Shown here piece after piece: positions 51,970 to 60,638 of a DNA stretch of 64,000 nt. The notes beneath the pieces are model-generated. The model had not been told where the DNA came from and did not search any database. It saw only the letters and a program-made list of their open reading frames with translations. Source of the stretch: Candidatus Contendibacter sp. GTDB lineage: Bacteria; Pseudomonadota; Gammaproteobacteria; Competibacterales; Competibacteraceae. The translations under genes were made by a program, and so were the position numbers. How positions within the stretch are numbered: the stretch's first letter is position 1; each line of letters begins with the position of its first letter. Location of the stretch: NCBI GenBank assembly GCA_029624765.1, contig JARSSO010000016.1, positions 62,001 through 126,000 of the forward strand, given 5' to 3'.

Positions 51970-53357
51970 CAGCCGTGCCCTCCCTCGTTGGCGGAAAGTT
52001 CGTCCGCCGCCAACGCCGCGACTACCCGTTCCATCCGCATCCCGCGCGAACCCTTGACGAGGATGACGGCGGGTTCGCGATCCTGACGCAGATTGTGGTT
52101 CAGATCGGCGACGAGCGCATCGATGTCGGCAAAATGCCGGCCACCCGTTCCAAATGCCGTCGCGGCGGCCCGGCTGTGCTCGCCCAGGGCATATAGCCGC
52201 TCGAAGCCCGCGTCTTTCGCTGCGTGGCCGGAGTGGGCGTGCAACGCGTCCGCCGCTGGCCCCAGTTCCCGCATGTCGCCCAGGACCAGCCACTTGCGGC
52301 CGGGTCCGGCGCCCACCGCCTCCAGCGCCGCCGCCAGCGAGGCCGGGTTGGCGTTGTAGGCGTCGTGAATCACCGCGCCCCCGTGCCGGCCTGGCAGGCG
52401 TTGCAGCCGACCGCCGACGCCATGCAAGCTTTCCAGCCCCCGGCGGATGTCCTCCAAGGTGGCGCCGACCGCCAGCGCCGCCGCCGCCGCCGCCAGGGCG
52501 TTGCGGACGTTGTGCCGACCGGGCAGCGGCAATCGAATGGCGATCTCGCCCCCGGCCGCGCTCAGCCGAAATCGATTGTCGGCCGAATCCAGCACCGCGC
52601 CGTGGACCGCCGCCGGCCGATCCAGCCCGAAATCCACGATCCGCCGACCTGCATTTAGCTCGGTCCAGTAATCAGCGTATTCGTCATCGCGGTTGATGAT
52701 TGCGACGCCCTGCGGTCCCAAACCCTGGAAAATCTCGCCTTTGGCGCGCGCTACCCCGGCCACGTCGCCGAAGCCCTCCAGATGACAGGGACCGGCGTTG
52801 TTGACGATCGCCACGTCCGGGCGGGCCAGGTCGGTCAAATACGCAATTTCGGCGGGATGATTGGCGCCCATCTCGATCACGGCGTGGGCGTATGCGTCGT
52901 CCAGTCGCAACAAGGTCAGCGGCACGCCGATGTCGTTGTTGAGATTGCCCTCGGTCGCCAGGGTCGATCCCCGCTCCCGCAGGATGGCGGCGATCATTTC
53001 CTTGAGGGTGGTTTTGCCGTTGCTGCCGGTCAGCGCGATCAGCGGACCCGCGAAGCGGGAACGCCACGCCGCCGCCAGCCGGCCCAGCGCCAGCCGGGTG
53101 TCGGCCACCCGCAGTTGCGGCAACGGGTCGGCCACCGGCCGGCCGACCAGGGCGGCGACCGCGCCCCGCTCGCGGGCGGCGGCGACGAAATCGTGGCCGT
53201 CGAAGTTCGGCCCGGTCAGCGCCACGAACAACGCGCCAGCAGGCAACCGGCGGCTATCGGTGCTTACGGCGGTGAAAGCCACGTCCGAACCGGTCGCCTC
53301 CCCATTCAGCAGGCGGGCGGCTTCGCTCAGGCGCGGGGGCGAGAAATTGGGGTTCAT
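51969..53357 (-). CDS. murF: UDP-MurNAc-tripeptide--D-Ala-D-Ala ligase MurF
   Basis: A 462-residue Mur ligase attaching the D-Ala-D-Ala dipeptide made by Ddl. The ATP loop is [18 protein letters not shown], followed by [41 protein letters not shown] and LGDMRELG. The ATG at 53357 overlaps the murE stop (ATGA) and gives a normal N-terminus. Confidence 0.97.
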   Translation of the reverse strand: MNPNFSPPRLSEAARLLNGEATGSDVAFTAVSTDSRRLPAGALFVALTGPNFDGHDFVAAARERGAVAALVGRPVADPLPQLRVADTRLALGRLAAAWRSRFAGPLIALTGSNGKTTLKEMIAAILRERGSTLATEGNLNNDIGVPLTLLRLDDAYAHAVIEMGANHPAEIAYLTDLARPDVAIVNNAGPCHLEGFGDVAGVARAKGEIFQGLGPQGVAIINRDDEYADYWTELNAGRRIVDFGLDRPAAVHGAVLDSADNRFRLSAAGGEIAIRLPLPGRHNVRNALAAAAAALAVGATLEDIRRGLESLHGVGGRLQRLPGRHGGAVIHDAYNANPASLAAALEAVGAGPGRKWLVLGDMRELGPAADALHAHSGHAAKDAGFERLYALGEHSRAAATAFGTGGRHFADIDALVADLNHNLRQDREPAVILVKGSRGMRMERVVAALAADELSANEGGHG

Positions 53358-54883
53358 TGAAGCTGGTTGCAATCCGTGGTTTTACTGGACAAACCCGCGA
53401 GGACGACGGCGCGGTCGCTGAAGGGCAACCGCTCCGTCCCCACGATTTGATAGTCCTCGTGGCCCTTGCCGGCGATCAGCACGAGGTCGTCGGTCTCGGC
53501 CTCGGCCAGCGCGCCGAGAATGGCGGCGCGGCGATCCTGGACGATTCTTGCCGCCGCCGGTCGCCGCATTCCGGCCAGGATGCCGGCGACGATCCGTTCG
53601 GGGTGCTCGGTGCGCGGATTGTCGTCGGTGACGATGATCCGGTCGGCGAGCCGTTCAGCCGCCGCGCCCATCAGCGGCCGCTTGCCGGGATCGCGGTCGC
53701 CGCCGCAGCCGAACACGCACCACAACCGGCCCCCGCCGTGCTCCCGCAGGGCGGTCAACGCCTGTTCCAGCGCATGAGGCGTATGGGCATAGTCCACCAC
53801 CACCAGCGGCTCGCCGGGTCCGCCGCCCAGGCGTTCCATCCGCCCTGGCGCCGTGACCGTTTGCGCCAGCCGCGCCAGCGCCTCGGTCAACGGCAGTTCC
53901 AGCGCCAGCAAGGTCGCCAGCGTCGCCAGCAGATTGTGGGCGTTGAACCGTCCCAGCAGTCCGGCTTCCAGCGCGCCGTCGCCCCAGGACGAGCGGACGC
54001 GCAACCGCAGGCCAGTGGGGGAAAGTTCCAGCTTCTCGCCCCAGACGAACCGTTCCAATCGCTCCGGCCGCTCGCCGAGACCGTAGCCGACGATTCGGGA
54101 CGGATGGTCCCGGTCGGCGGCGATTGCGCGTCCGAAGGCATCGTCCAGATTCAGCACCGCCCACACGGGCCGGCAATCGAAGAACAGCCGGCGCTTGGCC
54201 GCCGCGTAGGCTTCCAGGGTGCCGTGGTAGTCCAGATGATCCCGGCTCAACTGAGTCAATACCGCCACCGTGAATCCGACCCCATTGACCCGCCCCTGGT
54301 CCAGGGCGTGCGAGGAAACTTCCATCGCCGCGTAACGCCGACCGGCGGCGACCAGGCCCGCCAGCCAGCGCTGCACCGCCAGCGCGTCCGGGGTCGTGTA
54401 CGGCGAAGATTCGGTCGCGCCGTACACGCCCGCGCCCAGGGTGCCGAGGATGCCGCACGGCCCGGCGTCGGCGGCGCCAAGCGCCTGGGCGATGAAGTGG
54501 GCGCAAGAGGTTTTGCCATCGGTGCCGGTAATACCCACGACGGACAACCGCTGTGAGGGTTCGCCATAAAACCGGCTGGCGATCCGCCCCATCTTTTGAC
54601 GGAGTTCCGGCACGGCCAGCAACGACGCCGCCGTATCCGCGCCCGGCAACGAACCCTCGTAAGGCGGTTCCCACAGCACCGCCCGCGCGCCCGCCGCCCG
54701 CGCCATGTCCAGGAATTCCAGCCCATGCCGTCGCCCGCCGCGCAGGGCGAAGAACAGGTCGCCTGGCCGCACCGACCCGCTGTCCGCCGCCAGGCCGCCG
54801 ACCGGCTGCTCGGCCAACTCCGCCGGCACGGCGACGAACCCGGCCAACAGGTCGCCCAGGGTCATCCGCGGCGCGCGGCTCAC
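53354..54883 (-). CDS. murE: UDP-MurNAc-dipeptide--meso-diaminopimelate ligase MurE
   Basis: A 509-residue Mur ligase adding the third stem residue. The ATP loop is ITGTDGKTSCAHFIAQAL, the substrate-binding block is YTTPDALAVQRWL, and the DDNPRTEHPERI motif contains the DNPR sequence specific for diaminopimelate over lysine. The GTG at 54883 overlapping the ftsI stop is used; an ATG at 54865 is an alternative. Neither start has a strong ribosome binding site, consistent with translational coupling to ftsI. Confidence 0.96.
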   Translation of the reverse strand: MSRAPRMTLGDLLAGFVAVPAELAEQPVGGLAADSGSVRPGDLFFALRGGRRHGLEFLDMARAAGARAVLWEPPYEGSLPGADTAASLLAVPELRQKMGRIASRFYGEPSQRLSVVGITGTDGKTSCAHFIAQALGAADAGPCGILGTLGAGVYGATESSPYTTPDALAVQRWLAGLVAAGRRYAAMEVSSHALDQGRVNGVGFTVAVLTQLSRDHLDYHGTLEAYAAAKRRLFFDCRPVWAVLNLDDAFGRAIAADRDHPSRIVGYGLGERPERLERFVWGEKLELSPTGLRLRVRSSWGDGALEAGLLGRFNAHNLLATLATLLALELPLTEALARLAQTVTAPGRMERLGGGPGEPLVVVDYAHTPHALEQALTALREHGGGRLWCVFGCGGDRDPGKRPLMGAAAERLADRIIVTDDNPRTEHPERIVAGILAGMRRPAAARIVQDRRAAILGALAEAETDDLVLIAGKGHEDYQIVGTERLPFSDRAVVLAGLSSKTTDCNQLQ

Positions 54884-56634
54884 GGCGTCGCGCCCGCCGT
54901 CGGCTCGGCGCCCGCCACCCGCAGGTTCGGCAGATCGTCCGGAGTGACGTTGAGAATGCGCAGGGCGCCGCCCATGGTCGCGCTGAACACCGGCGCCGCC
55001 ACCGTGCCGCCGTAATAGGCGCCCCCCTTGGGTTCGTCGATCAGGATCACCATCACCAGCCGGGGGTCGCTGGCGGGGGCGATGCCGGCGAACAGGGCGA
55101 AGTAGCGGCTGGTGTAGTGACCGCCGGCGATCTTGCGCGCCGTGCCGGTCTTGCCCGCCACCCGATAGCCCGGTACGTTGGCCTTCAGGCCGGTACCCTG
55201 CCGGGTCACCACCTCCTCCATCATCGCGCGCACCTGCCGCACCGCCCGCGCCGACAGCACCCGTCGCTCGTCGGCCGGGTCGAGCGGTTGCTCGCGCTTA
55301 AGCAGGGTCAACGGGCGCCGCACGCCGTCCGCCGCCAGCACGACGTAGGCTTGGGCCAATTGCAGGATGGTGAGGGAAAAGCCGTAACCGAACGAGTGGT
55401 TGGCATGGCCGATCTCCGCCCACTTGCTGAAGTGGCGCAACACACCGGTCTGTTCGCTGTCCTTCCCCACCACTCCGGTCGGCGCGCCGAAACCCAGATT
55501 CTTGTACAACTGCCACAATCGCTCGGCCGGCATCGACAGCGCGATCTTGGTGACGCCGACATTGCTGGATTTACTGATGACGTGGGTGACATCAATCGTG
55601 CCGTAGTTATGAGTGTCGCGCACCATGTAACGTCCGATGCGCATGGGGGTGGTATCGACCAGCGTGTTCGGCGTCCACTTGCCGCTCTCCAAACCCAGGG
55701 CGGCGGTGAAGGGTTTTACGGTCGACCCCGGCTCGCACACGTCGGTAATCGCGCGGTTGCGCAGCAGGTCGCCGTGCAGTTCGGCGCGGTTGTTGGGATT
55801 GCCGGCCGGTTGATTCACCATCGCCAGGATTTCCCCGGTGCGCACGTCCACGATCACCGCCGCGCCGGCGTTGGCCTTGTTTTCCACCACCGCCGTCTTG
55901 AGCGCGCGGTAGGCCAGATACTGCAAGCGGCGGTCGATGCTGAGCGTCTGGGTTTGGCCCGGTTGCGGCGCCCGCAGATTTTCCACTTCCGCCACCACCC
56001 GACCCAGTCGATCCTGGATCACCCGCTTCTGACCCGGTATCCCGCGCAACCGGCTTTCGAACATCTTCTCCAGACCGTCCTGGCCAGCGTCGTCGATGTC
56101 GGTGAAGCCCAGCAGGTGCGAGGTCACCTCGGCGTCCGGGTAATAGCGGCGATATTCGCGCCGGGCGTATACGCCGGGAATGTCGAGAGCCAAAATCCGC
56201 TGGGCCACGCTCGGCGCCAGGTGTCGGCGCAACCAGGCGAACCGGCCGCGCCCGGCCAGCTTTTGCTCCAGTTCCGCGGTCGTCATTTCCAGCGCCGTCG
56301 CCAGTTGCGGCCACCGGTCACGCTGGTCGAGGAATTCCCGTGGATCCACCCAGATCGAGTCCACCGGTGAACTGACCGCCAATGGCTCGCCGTTGCGATC
56401 CAGGATCATGCCCCGGTGCGCCGGTACATCCATCGTTCGCACGAAATATCCGGCGCCCTTGTTCTGGAAAAAATCGGTGTTGATCACCTGCATGTACGCG
56501 GCGCGCGCCACCAGGCCGCCCGCCGCCGCGCCCAGCAGCCCCAGTACCAGCCCGCGGCGGGTGGTGGTTTGGGCGAACGCGATCATCGCGCGCAGCGCGT
56601 TCGGCCGGATTTGGCCAGGCGCCAAGTTCTTCAT
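54880..56634 (-). CDS. ftsI: FtsI (PBP3), septal transpeptidase
   Basis: A 584-residue class B penicillin-binding protein. One membrane helix (about 25-45) anchors it, followed by the pedestal domain (MILDRNGEPLAVSSPVDSIW) and the transpeptidase domain. The active-site motifs are CEPGSTVKPFTA (Ser-x-x-Lys), SKSSNVGVTK (SxN) and RVAGKTGTARK (KTG). It cross-links septal peptidoglycan with FtsW. The ATG at 56634 overlaps the ftsL stop. Confidence 0.97.
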   Translation of the reverse strand: MKNLAPGQIRPNALRAMIAFAQTTTRRGLVLGLLGAAAGGLVARAAYMQVINTDFFQNKGAGYFVRTMDVPAHRGMILDRNGEPLAVSSPVDSIWVDPREFLDQRDRWPQLATALEMTTAELEQKLAGRGRFAWLRRHLAPSVAQRILALDIPGVYARREYRRYYPDAEVTSHLLGFTDIDDAGQDGLEKMFESRLRGIPGQKRVIQDRLGRVVAEVENLRAPQPGQTQTLSIDRRLQYLAYRALKTAVVENKANAGAAVIVDVRTGEILAMVNQPAGNPNNRAELHGDLLRNRAITDVCEPGSTVKPFTAALGLESGKWTPNTLVDTTPMRIGRYMVRDTHNYGTIDVTHVISKSSNVGVTKIALSMPAERLWQLYKNLGFGAPTGVVGKDSEQTGVLRHFSKWAEIGHANHSFGYGFSLTILQLAQAYVVLAADGVRRPLTLLKREQPLDPADERRVLSARAVRQVRAMMEEVVTRQGTGLKANVPGYRVAGKTGTARKIAGGHYTSRYFALFAGIAPASDPRLVMVILIDEPKGGAYYGGTVAAPVFSATMGGALRILNVTPDDLPNLRVAGAEPTAGATP

Positions 56635-56903
56635 GGGGGCGCGATGTAGAGAATCGCGCCGGGATCCGGCGTCAGCATGTTGAGTCGCGTTCGCGCCACC
56701 GTCTCGACCGCGGCGTCCGTCACCAGCGTGCTTTGTTCCAGCCGCAACAATTCCCATTCCACCTCGAGCGTGTCCCGCTCCGTTTGAAGCTTTTGCCATT
56801 CGATGAACAGGCGCCGATTGACATGCTGGGTGTAGACCACCCCCAGGCCGGAACCCAGCACCGCCACGATCAACCCCGCCACCAACAAGACCTGACCTTT
56901 CAT
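56631..56903 (-). CDS. ftsL: cell division protein FtsL
   Basis: A 90-residue bitopic protein: a short cytosolic start, one membrane helix (about 4-24), then a leucine-heptad coiled coil (RRLFIEWQKLQTERDTLEVE) in the periplasm. It forms the FtsQLB complex. Sequence conservation in FtsL is always low, so the call rests on size, topology and position between rsmH and ftsI. Its start overlaps the rsmH stop (ATGA), which was used to choose the ATG at 56903. Confidence 0.9.
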   Translation of the reverse strand: MKGQVLLVAGLIVAVLGSGLGVVYTQHVNRRLFIEWQKLQTERDTLEVEWELLRLEQSTLVTDAAVETVARTRLNMLTPDPGAILYIAPP

Positions 56904-57841
56904 GACAGTCGTTCCGCCACCCGCAATATCGCGCTGCGGGCACGGGGATTGGCGGCGATTTCCGCCGCGCCCGGACGAATTGCCCGCCCGGTGAGGCGGA
57001 GAGTCATGCCCTCCGGCCCGCCTCGCGCCGGCAGATCCAACGGCCATTCCCGGCCCCGCGCTTGTTCCCGCATGAATCGCTTGACCACTCGATCCTCCAG
57101 GGAATGAAAGCTGATCGCCACCAGCCGTCCGCCAGGCGCCAGCGCTTGCACCGCTTGCGGCAACCCGGCCCGCAGTTCGCCCAACTCGTCGTTGACCGCG
57201 ATGCGAATCGCCTGAAACGCGCGGGTGGCCGGGTGCTGACCCGGTTCGCGGGTCGGGACGGCGGCGGCGACGAGTTTCGCCAGTTGCGCCGTGGTCGTGA
57301 TCGGCGTTCGCTGGCGGGCCGCGACCAGGGCGCGGGCGATCCGCCGGTGAAAGCGTTCCTCGCCCCATTCCGCCAACACGCGCTCCAGCTCGGCTTCCTC
57401 CACTCGGCCCAGCCACTCGGCGGCGCTTATCCCCGTGTCCGGGTTCATCCGCATGTCCAGCGGCCCGTTCCGGCTAAAGCTGAATCCGCGCGCCGGATCG
57501 TCGAACTGGGGCGAGGAGGCCCCCAGATCGAACAGGACCCCATCCAGCCGTCCGGTCAAACCCTGTGCGGCGACTACTTGTTCCAACCGGCCGAAGGCGC
57601 TCCGCGCGAACGTAAAACGGGAATCTCCGCCGAACCGGCTTTGCGCCCAATGTTCCGCCGCTGGATCGCGATCCAGGGCCAGCAGCCGACCCTCCGGCCC
57701 GAGCGCCGCCAGGATCGCCGCCGCGTGGCCGCCCCGGCCAAACGTGGCGTCCAGGTAACGACCCGCTGGTCGCGGATTCAGCCCAGCCAGGGTTTCGGCC
57801 AGCAGCACCGGCCGATGCGGCAACGCCGCCGAATCCGCCAT
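56900..57841 (-). CDS. rsmH: RsmH (MraW), 16S rRNA (cytosine-1402-N4)-methyltransferase
   Basis: A 313-residue AdoMet-dependent methyltransferase modifying C1402 in the ribosomal P site. It starts with PHRPVLLAETLAGLNPRP and the AdoMet loop YLDATFGRGGHAAAIL, continues with VLFDLGASSPQFDDPARGFS and GRLVAISFHSLEDRVVKRF. The ATG at 57841 lies two bases after the mraZ stop. Confidence 0.97.
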   Translation of the reverse strand: MADSAALPHRPVLLAETLAGLNPRPAGRYLDATFGRGGHAAAILAALGPEGRLLALDRDPAAEHWAQSRFGGDSRFTFARSAFGRLEQVVAAQGLTGRLDGVLFDLGASSPQFDDPARGFSFSRNGPLDMRMNPDTGISAAEWLGRVEEAELERVLAEWGEERFHRRIARALVAARQRTPITTTAQLAKLVAAAVPTREPGQHPATRAFQAIRIAVNDELGELRAGLPQAVQALAPGGRLVAISFHSLEDRVVKRFMREQARGREWPLDLPARGGPEGMTLRLTGRAIRPGAAEIAANPRARSAILRVAERLS

Positions 57842-57843
57842 GG

Positions 57844-58293
57844 CTAGAACGCCAGCGCATCCAGTTCGGGCAGGGATTCGCCGTCGTCCCCGCCCCTCAG
57901 CAGCGCCTCGCGCCAGTCGTTCCAGGCCTGCTCGTTCCAGATCTCGAATTTGTTGCCCTGTCCCACCAGCACGACCCGTTTTTCCAGATTGGCGAATTCC
58001 CGCAGCGGCGCCGGCAGCAGAATCCGGCCGCTGGCGTCCAGGGTGCATTCCTCGGCATGTCCCAGTAACAGGCGTTTCAAGGCGCGCGCGCGCGCGTTGG
58101 TGCTGGAGAGCTGGATCAGTTGGCGCTCGACGCTTTCCCAAACCGGCAGTGGGTAGAGCAGCAGGCAGCGGTCGCGATCGATGGTCAGCACCAACTGGCC
58201 GCCCGCCGTGTCCAACAGCGGTTGGCGGTACTTGGCCGGCACCGCCAGCCTGCCCTTGCCATCCAGCGATAGCGGATTAATCCCTCGAAACAA
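57844..58293 (-). CDS. mraZ: MraZ transcriptional regulator of the dcw cluster
   Basis: A 149-residue protein with two AbrB-like SpoVT folds; the halves carry LDGKGRLAVPAKYR and LDASGRILLPAPLRE. MraZ forms rings and represses its own operon by binding GTGGG repeats upstream. The start is a TTG at 58293: reading FRGINPLSLDGKGR from it aligns with the MFRG start of homologues, and AGAGG lies seven bases upstream. No ATG fits. The frame extends further upstream only through the operator, so a longer protein is unlikely. Confidence 0.93.
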   Translation of the reverse strand: MFRGINPLSLDGKGRLAVPAKYRQPLLDTAGGQLVLTIDRDRCLLLYPLPVWESVERQLIQLSSTNARARALKRLLLGHAEECTLDASGRILLPAPLREFANLEKRVVLVGQGNKFEIWNEQAWNDWREALLRGGDDGESLPELDALAF

Positions 58294-58329
58294 TGTCGCG
58301 CCTCTTGATGGACCGACTCGTCCTTGCCC

Positions 58330-58354
58330 CCCACTTTCCCCCACTTTCCCCCAC
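58330..58354 (-). promoter_or_regulatory. MraZ operator: three GTGGG repeats
   Basis: On the minus strand GTGGG occurs at 58350-58354, 58340-58344 and 58330-58334, exactly ten bases apart, inside three units of AGTGGGGGAA type. This is the known arrangement of MraZ-box repeats. They start at the predicted transcription start of the promoter just upstream, so MraZ binding would block initiation. Confidence 0.88.
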
Positions 58355-58356
58355 TA

Positions 58357-58386
58357 ACTATAGGTAGGCGTACTGGTCGCTGTCAA
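58357..58386 (-). promoter_or_regulatory. sigma-70 promoter of the dcw cluster (Pmra)
   Basis: On the minus strand a perfect -35 TTGACA (plus 58381-58386) and a -10 TATAGT (58357-58362) are separated by 18 bases. An AT-rich tract (58400-58455) lies upstream and stands out in this GC-rich sequence; it may act as an UP element. The MraZ repeats follow immediately. Confidence 0.85.
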
Positions 58387-58581
58387 GGAAAGCCACCTGA
58401 TAAGGTTTTGAAAATGGTTTGATATACAAAATGTTATGATTTATAAAAATAATTGAGGGTCACCCGATCATCGAAATGGAACGAGAATCGCGAAAGAGGT
58501 TCGGTAGTGTGACAGCGGAAAACCGGGATGCCGCTAGCGGAAAATTGCAGGGCTCCCGGCCAGGAAATCGAGAGGATATGG

Positions 58582-58938
58582 AGGAGGGAACCGGCCTGTA
58601 AGCCGGGTTCTGTCGAGGACGGTCATTCCTCTGCGACGCCTGTCGCCAGGCGCCTGTAGCGACCTACCCAGGAGCCATGCGGACCACACGTAAATGCTCC
58701 TCTATTTGGTCTTGCTCCGGGCGGGGTTTACCGTGCCGCGCCTGTTGCCAGTCGCGCGGTGCGCTCTTACCGCACCTTTTCACCCTTGCCGGTTCTCGCG
58801 AACTTGGGCGGTATGTTTTCTGTGGCACTTTCCGTCGGCTTGCGCCGCCCAGGCGTTACCTGGCGCCCTGTCCTGTGGAGCCCGGACTTTCCTCCATATC
58901 GCGTGGCGATACGGCGACCGTCCGGCCGGTTCCCGCCG
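58582..58938 (-). ncRNA. rnpB: RNase P RNA, bacterial type A
   Basis: The catalytic RNA of RNase P, which trims tRNA 5' leaders. On the minus strand the conserved 5' block GAGGAAAGTCCGGGCTCC, the internal GGTGCGGTAAGAGCGCACCG, the GGTAAACCCC segment, the CAAATAG motif and the 3' block CGACAGAACCCGGCTTAC are all present in order. The ends were placed by the P1 helix: GGGAACCGGCC near 58934 pairs with GGCCGGTTCCC at 58586-58596. About 357 nucleotides. It lies between rsmI and mraZ, a position also seen in Pseudomonas. Confidence 0.95.
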
Positions 58939-58940
58939 CT

Positions 58941-58969
58941 AGTGTCCACGGCGGCGCCGGAATTGGCAA
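58941..58969 (-). promoter_or_regulatory. candidate promoter of rnpB
   Basis: TTGCCA (plus 58964-58969) and GACACT (58941-58946) are 17 bases apart on the minus strand. Transcription from it would begin close to the P1 helix of the RNA. The -10 is a poor match, so this is tentative. Confidence 0.4.
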
Positions 58970-58977
58970 GGTCCGGT

Positions 58978-59841
58978 TTATGTTTCTTCCGATTCGCGCC
59001 GGCCGCCGAGCGTCAGCGCCAGTTCGTACAGCGGTTTTTTCCGTAGACCTGTTATCTTGGCCGCCACCGTCACCGCCCGGCTGGTGGGCAGCTCCGTCAA
59101 AAGCGCCGCCAGCAACCGACGAGTTTCCGGGGTATCCGCCTCGGTCGCCGCCGGCACTCCCTGGATCACCAGTACGAATTCGCCCTTCCGGCGATGGGGG
59201 TCGGCCTCCAGCCAGGTCGTAAGTTCGCCCAGGGACGCGCCGTGAACCTCTTCGAAACGCTTGGTCAGTTCGCGAGCGACCACCGCTGGCCGTTCCCGGC
59301 CGAATGCCATTGCCAGGTCGGCCAATGTCTCCGCGATACGATGGCTGGCTTCGAAGAACACCAGGGTGCGTTCCTCCGCCGCCAACGCCCGCAATCGCTC
59401 CCGACGAGCGGTGGATTTGGCGGGCAAAAAACCTTCGAACACGAAACGGTCGGTCGGCAGCCCCGCGACGGAGAGCGCCGCCAGCAGACTGCTCGGTCCC
59501 GGCGCCGGGATGACCTTCAATCCCTGCCGGCGTAGTTCGCGCACCAGCGGAAAACCGGGATCGCTAATCAGTGGCGTTCCGGCGTCCGACACCAGCGCCA
59601 GCGTCTGGCCCGCCCGCAACCGGGCGACGATGGATTCCAGTCGGTCCCGTTCGTTGTGTTCGTGCAGCGACAGCAACGGCGTCTCGATACCGAAATGCCG
59701 CAACAGTTGCCCGGTGTGGCGGGTATCCTCCGCCGCGATGCAGTTCACCTCCCGCAATACCCGCAGTGCCCGGGCGCTGATGTCCTCCAGATTGCCGATG
59801 GGCGTGGCCACCACGTACAACGCACCGGATTCGACGGTCAT
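58978..59841 (-). CDS. rsmI: RsmI, 16S rRNA (cytidine-1402-2'-O)-methyltransferase
   Basis: A 287-residue tetrapyrrole-methylase-fold enzyme modifying the ribose of C1402, the same nucleotide that RsmH methylates on the base. Signatures are LYVVATPIGNLEDISARAL, AAEDTRHTGQLLRHFGI, LVSDAGTPLISDPGFPLV, PAPGPSSLLAALSVAGLPT and VVARELTKRFEEVH. The ATG at 59841 gives the family length; the open frame extends further without homology. Confidence 0.97.
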   Translation of the reverse strand: MTVESGALYVVATPIGNLEDISARALRVLREVNCIAAEDTRHTGQLLRHFGIETPLLSLHEHNERDRLESIVARLRAGQTLALVSDAGTPLISDPGFPLVRELRRQGLKVIPAPGPSSLLAALSVAGLPTDRFVFEGFLPAKSTARRERLRALAAEERTLVFFEASHRIAETLADLAMAFGRERPAVVARELTKRFEEVHGASLGELTTWLEADPHRRKGEFVLVIQGVPAATEADTPETRRLLAALLTELPTSRAVTVAAKITGLRKKPLYELALTLGGRRESEET

Positions 59842-59900
59842 CGATACCTCATACGTGAAAGACCCGGTTCGGATCGATTGGGCATTATGTACGCTTGCGG

Positions 59901-60638
59901 CTACCGAGTCGGGTACCGCCATTCTTCGTGTCCGAGCGAGGCGCGATTCAACTCTTCCCGGCAGGCGCGCCACGTCGGCAAATGCCGGTCCATCAATGCC
60001 TTGAACCGGTCGTTATGGTTGCGCTCCAGCAGATGCACGAGTTCGTGGACGACGACGTACTCCAGGCACCGCGCCGGTTTCTTGGCCAGTTCCAGGTTGA
60101 ACCAGACCCGCCGGGCTCTGATATTGCAACTGCCCCAGCGGGTCTTCATTTTCTTGATGTTCCACTCGGCGGCCGCCACGCCCAGGACGGGTTGCCACTG
60201 CTCCAGCAGGGCGGGAATCCGCCCGCGCAACTGCTCTCGATACCAATTTTCCAGAACCCGTTGCCGCTGTGCGACCGTCGTTTCCGGGCGCACGAACAGA
60301 TCGAGAAAATCGGCGCCACCGCAACGGACGCGGGGTGGACCCGTGTACGCCAGGACTCGCAAACGGTAACGCCGCCCCAGAAAGTAGTGGCTTTCGCCGC
60401 TGATCATTTCCCGCCGGGATTGACGGGGCTGCTCGGCAAACCTGGCCTGCTGGCGCTTGATCCAGCCCAGCTTGCCGATCACCGCCAGCCGTACCGCCTC
60501 GTCGCTCACCACCAGCGGAGCCGCGACTCGAACCCGTCCATTGGGCGGATAGACGCCCAGGTGCAGGTTCTTGATATCCTTGCGCACCACCTCGACGGTA
60601 AGACCGCCGACGGTAATCCAGTGGGGTTCAATACTCAT
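59901..60638 (-). CDS. YgjP/DUF45-type zinc metallopeptidase
   Basis: A 245-residue protein of the DUF45 (YgjP, M48-related) family. The zinc motif VVVHELVHLLERNHNDRF contains the HExxH histidines and the third ligand region, and KKMKTRWGSCN is the typical preceding block. The N-terminal half is a beta-rich domain (KDIKNLHLGVYPPNGRVRVA). Substrates are unknown. Such genes are often found beside type I restriction genes, and this one overlaps the hsdR 3' end by 11 bases, so it is probably part of that unit. The ATG at 60638 was chosen because the family N-terminus begins there. Confidence 0.88.
   Translation of the reverse strand: MSIEPHWITVGGLTVEVVRKDIKNLHLGVYPPNGRVRVAAPLVVSDEAVRLAVIGKLGWIKRQQARFAEQPRQSRREMISGESHYFLGRRYRLRVLAYTGPPRVRCGGADFLDLFVRPETTVAQRQRVLENWYREQLRGRIPALLEQWQPVLGVAAAEWNIKKMKTRWGSCNIRARRVWFNLELAKKPARCLEYVVVHELVHLLERNHNDRFKALMDRHLPTWRACREELNRASLGHEEWRYPTR

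Noticed and set aside
58326..58355. short direct repeats considered as a CRISPR remnant
   Set aside because: Unit length is ten bases with no spacers; the GTGGG core, position before mraZ and adjoining promoter identify them as MraZ boxes.
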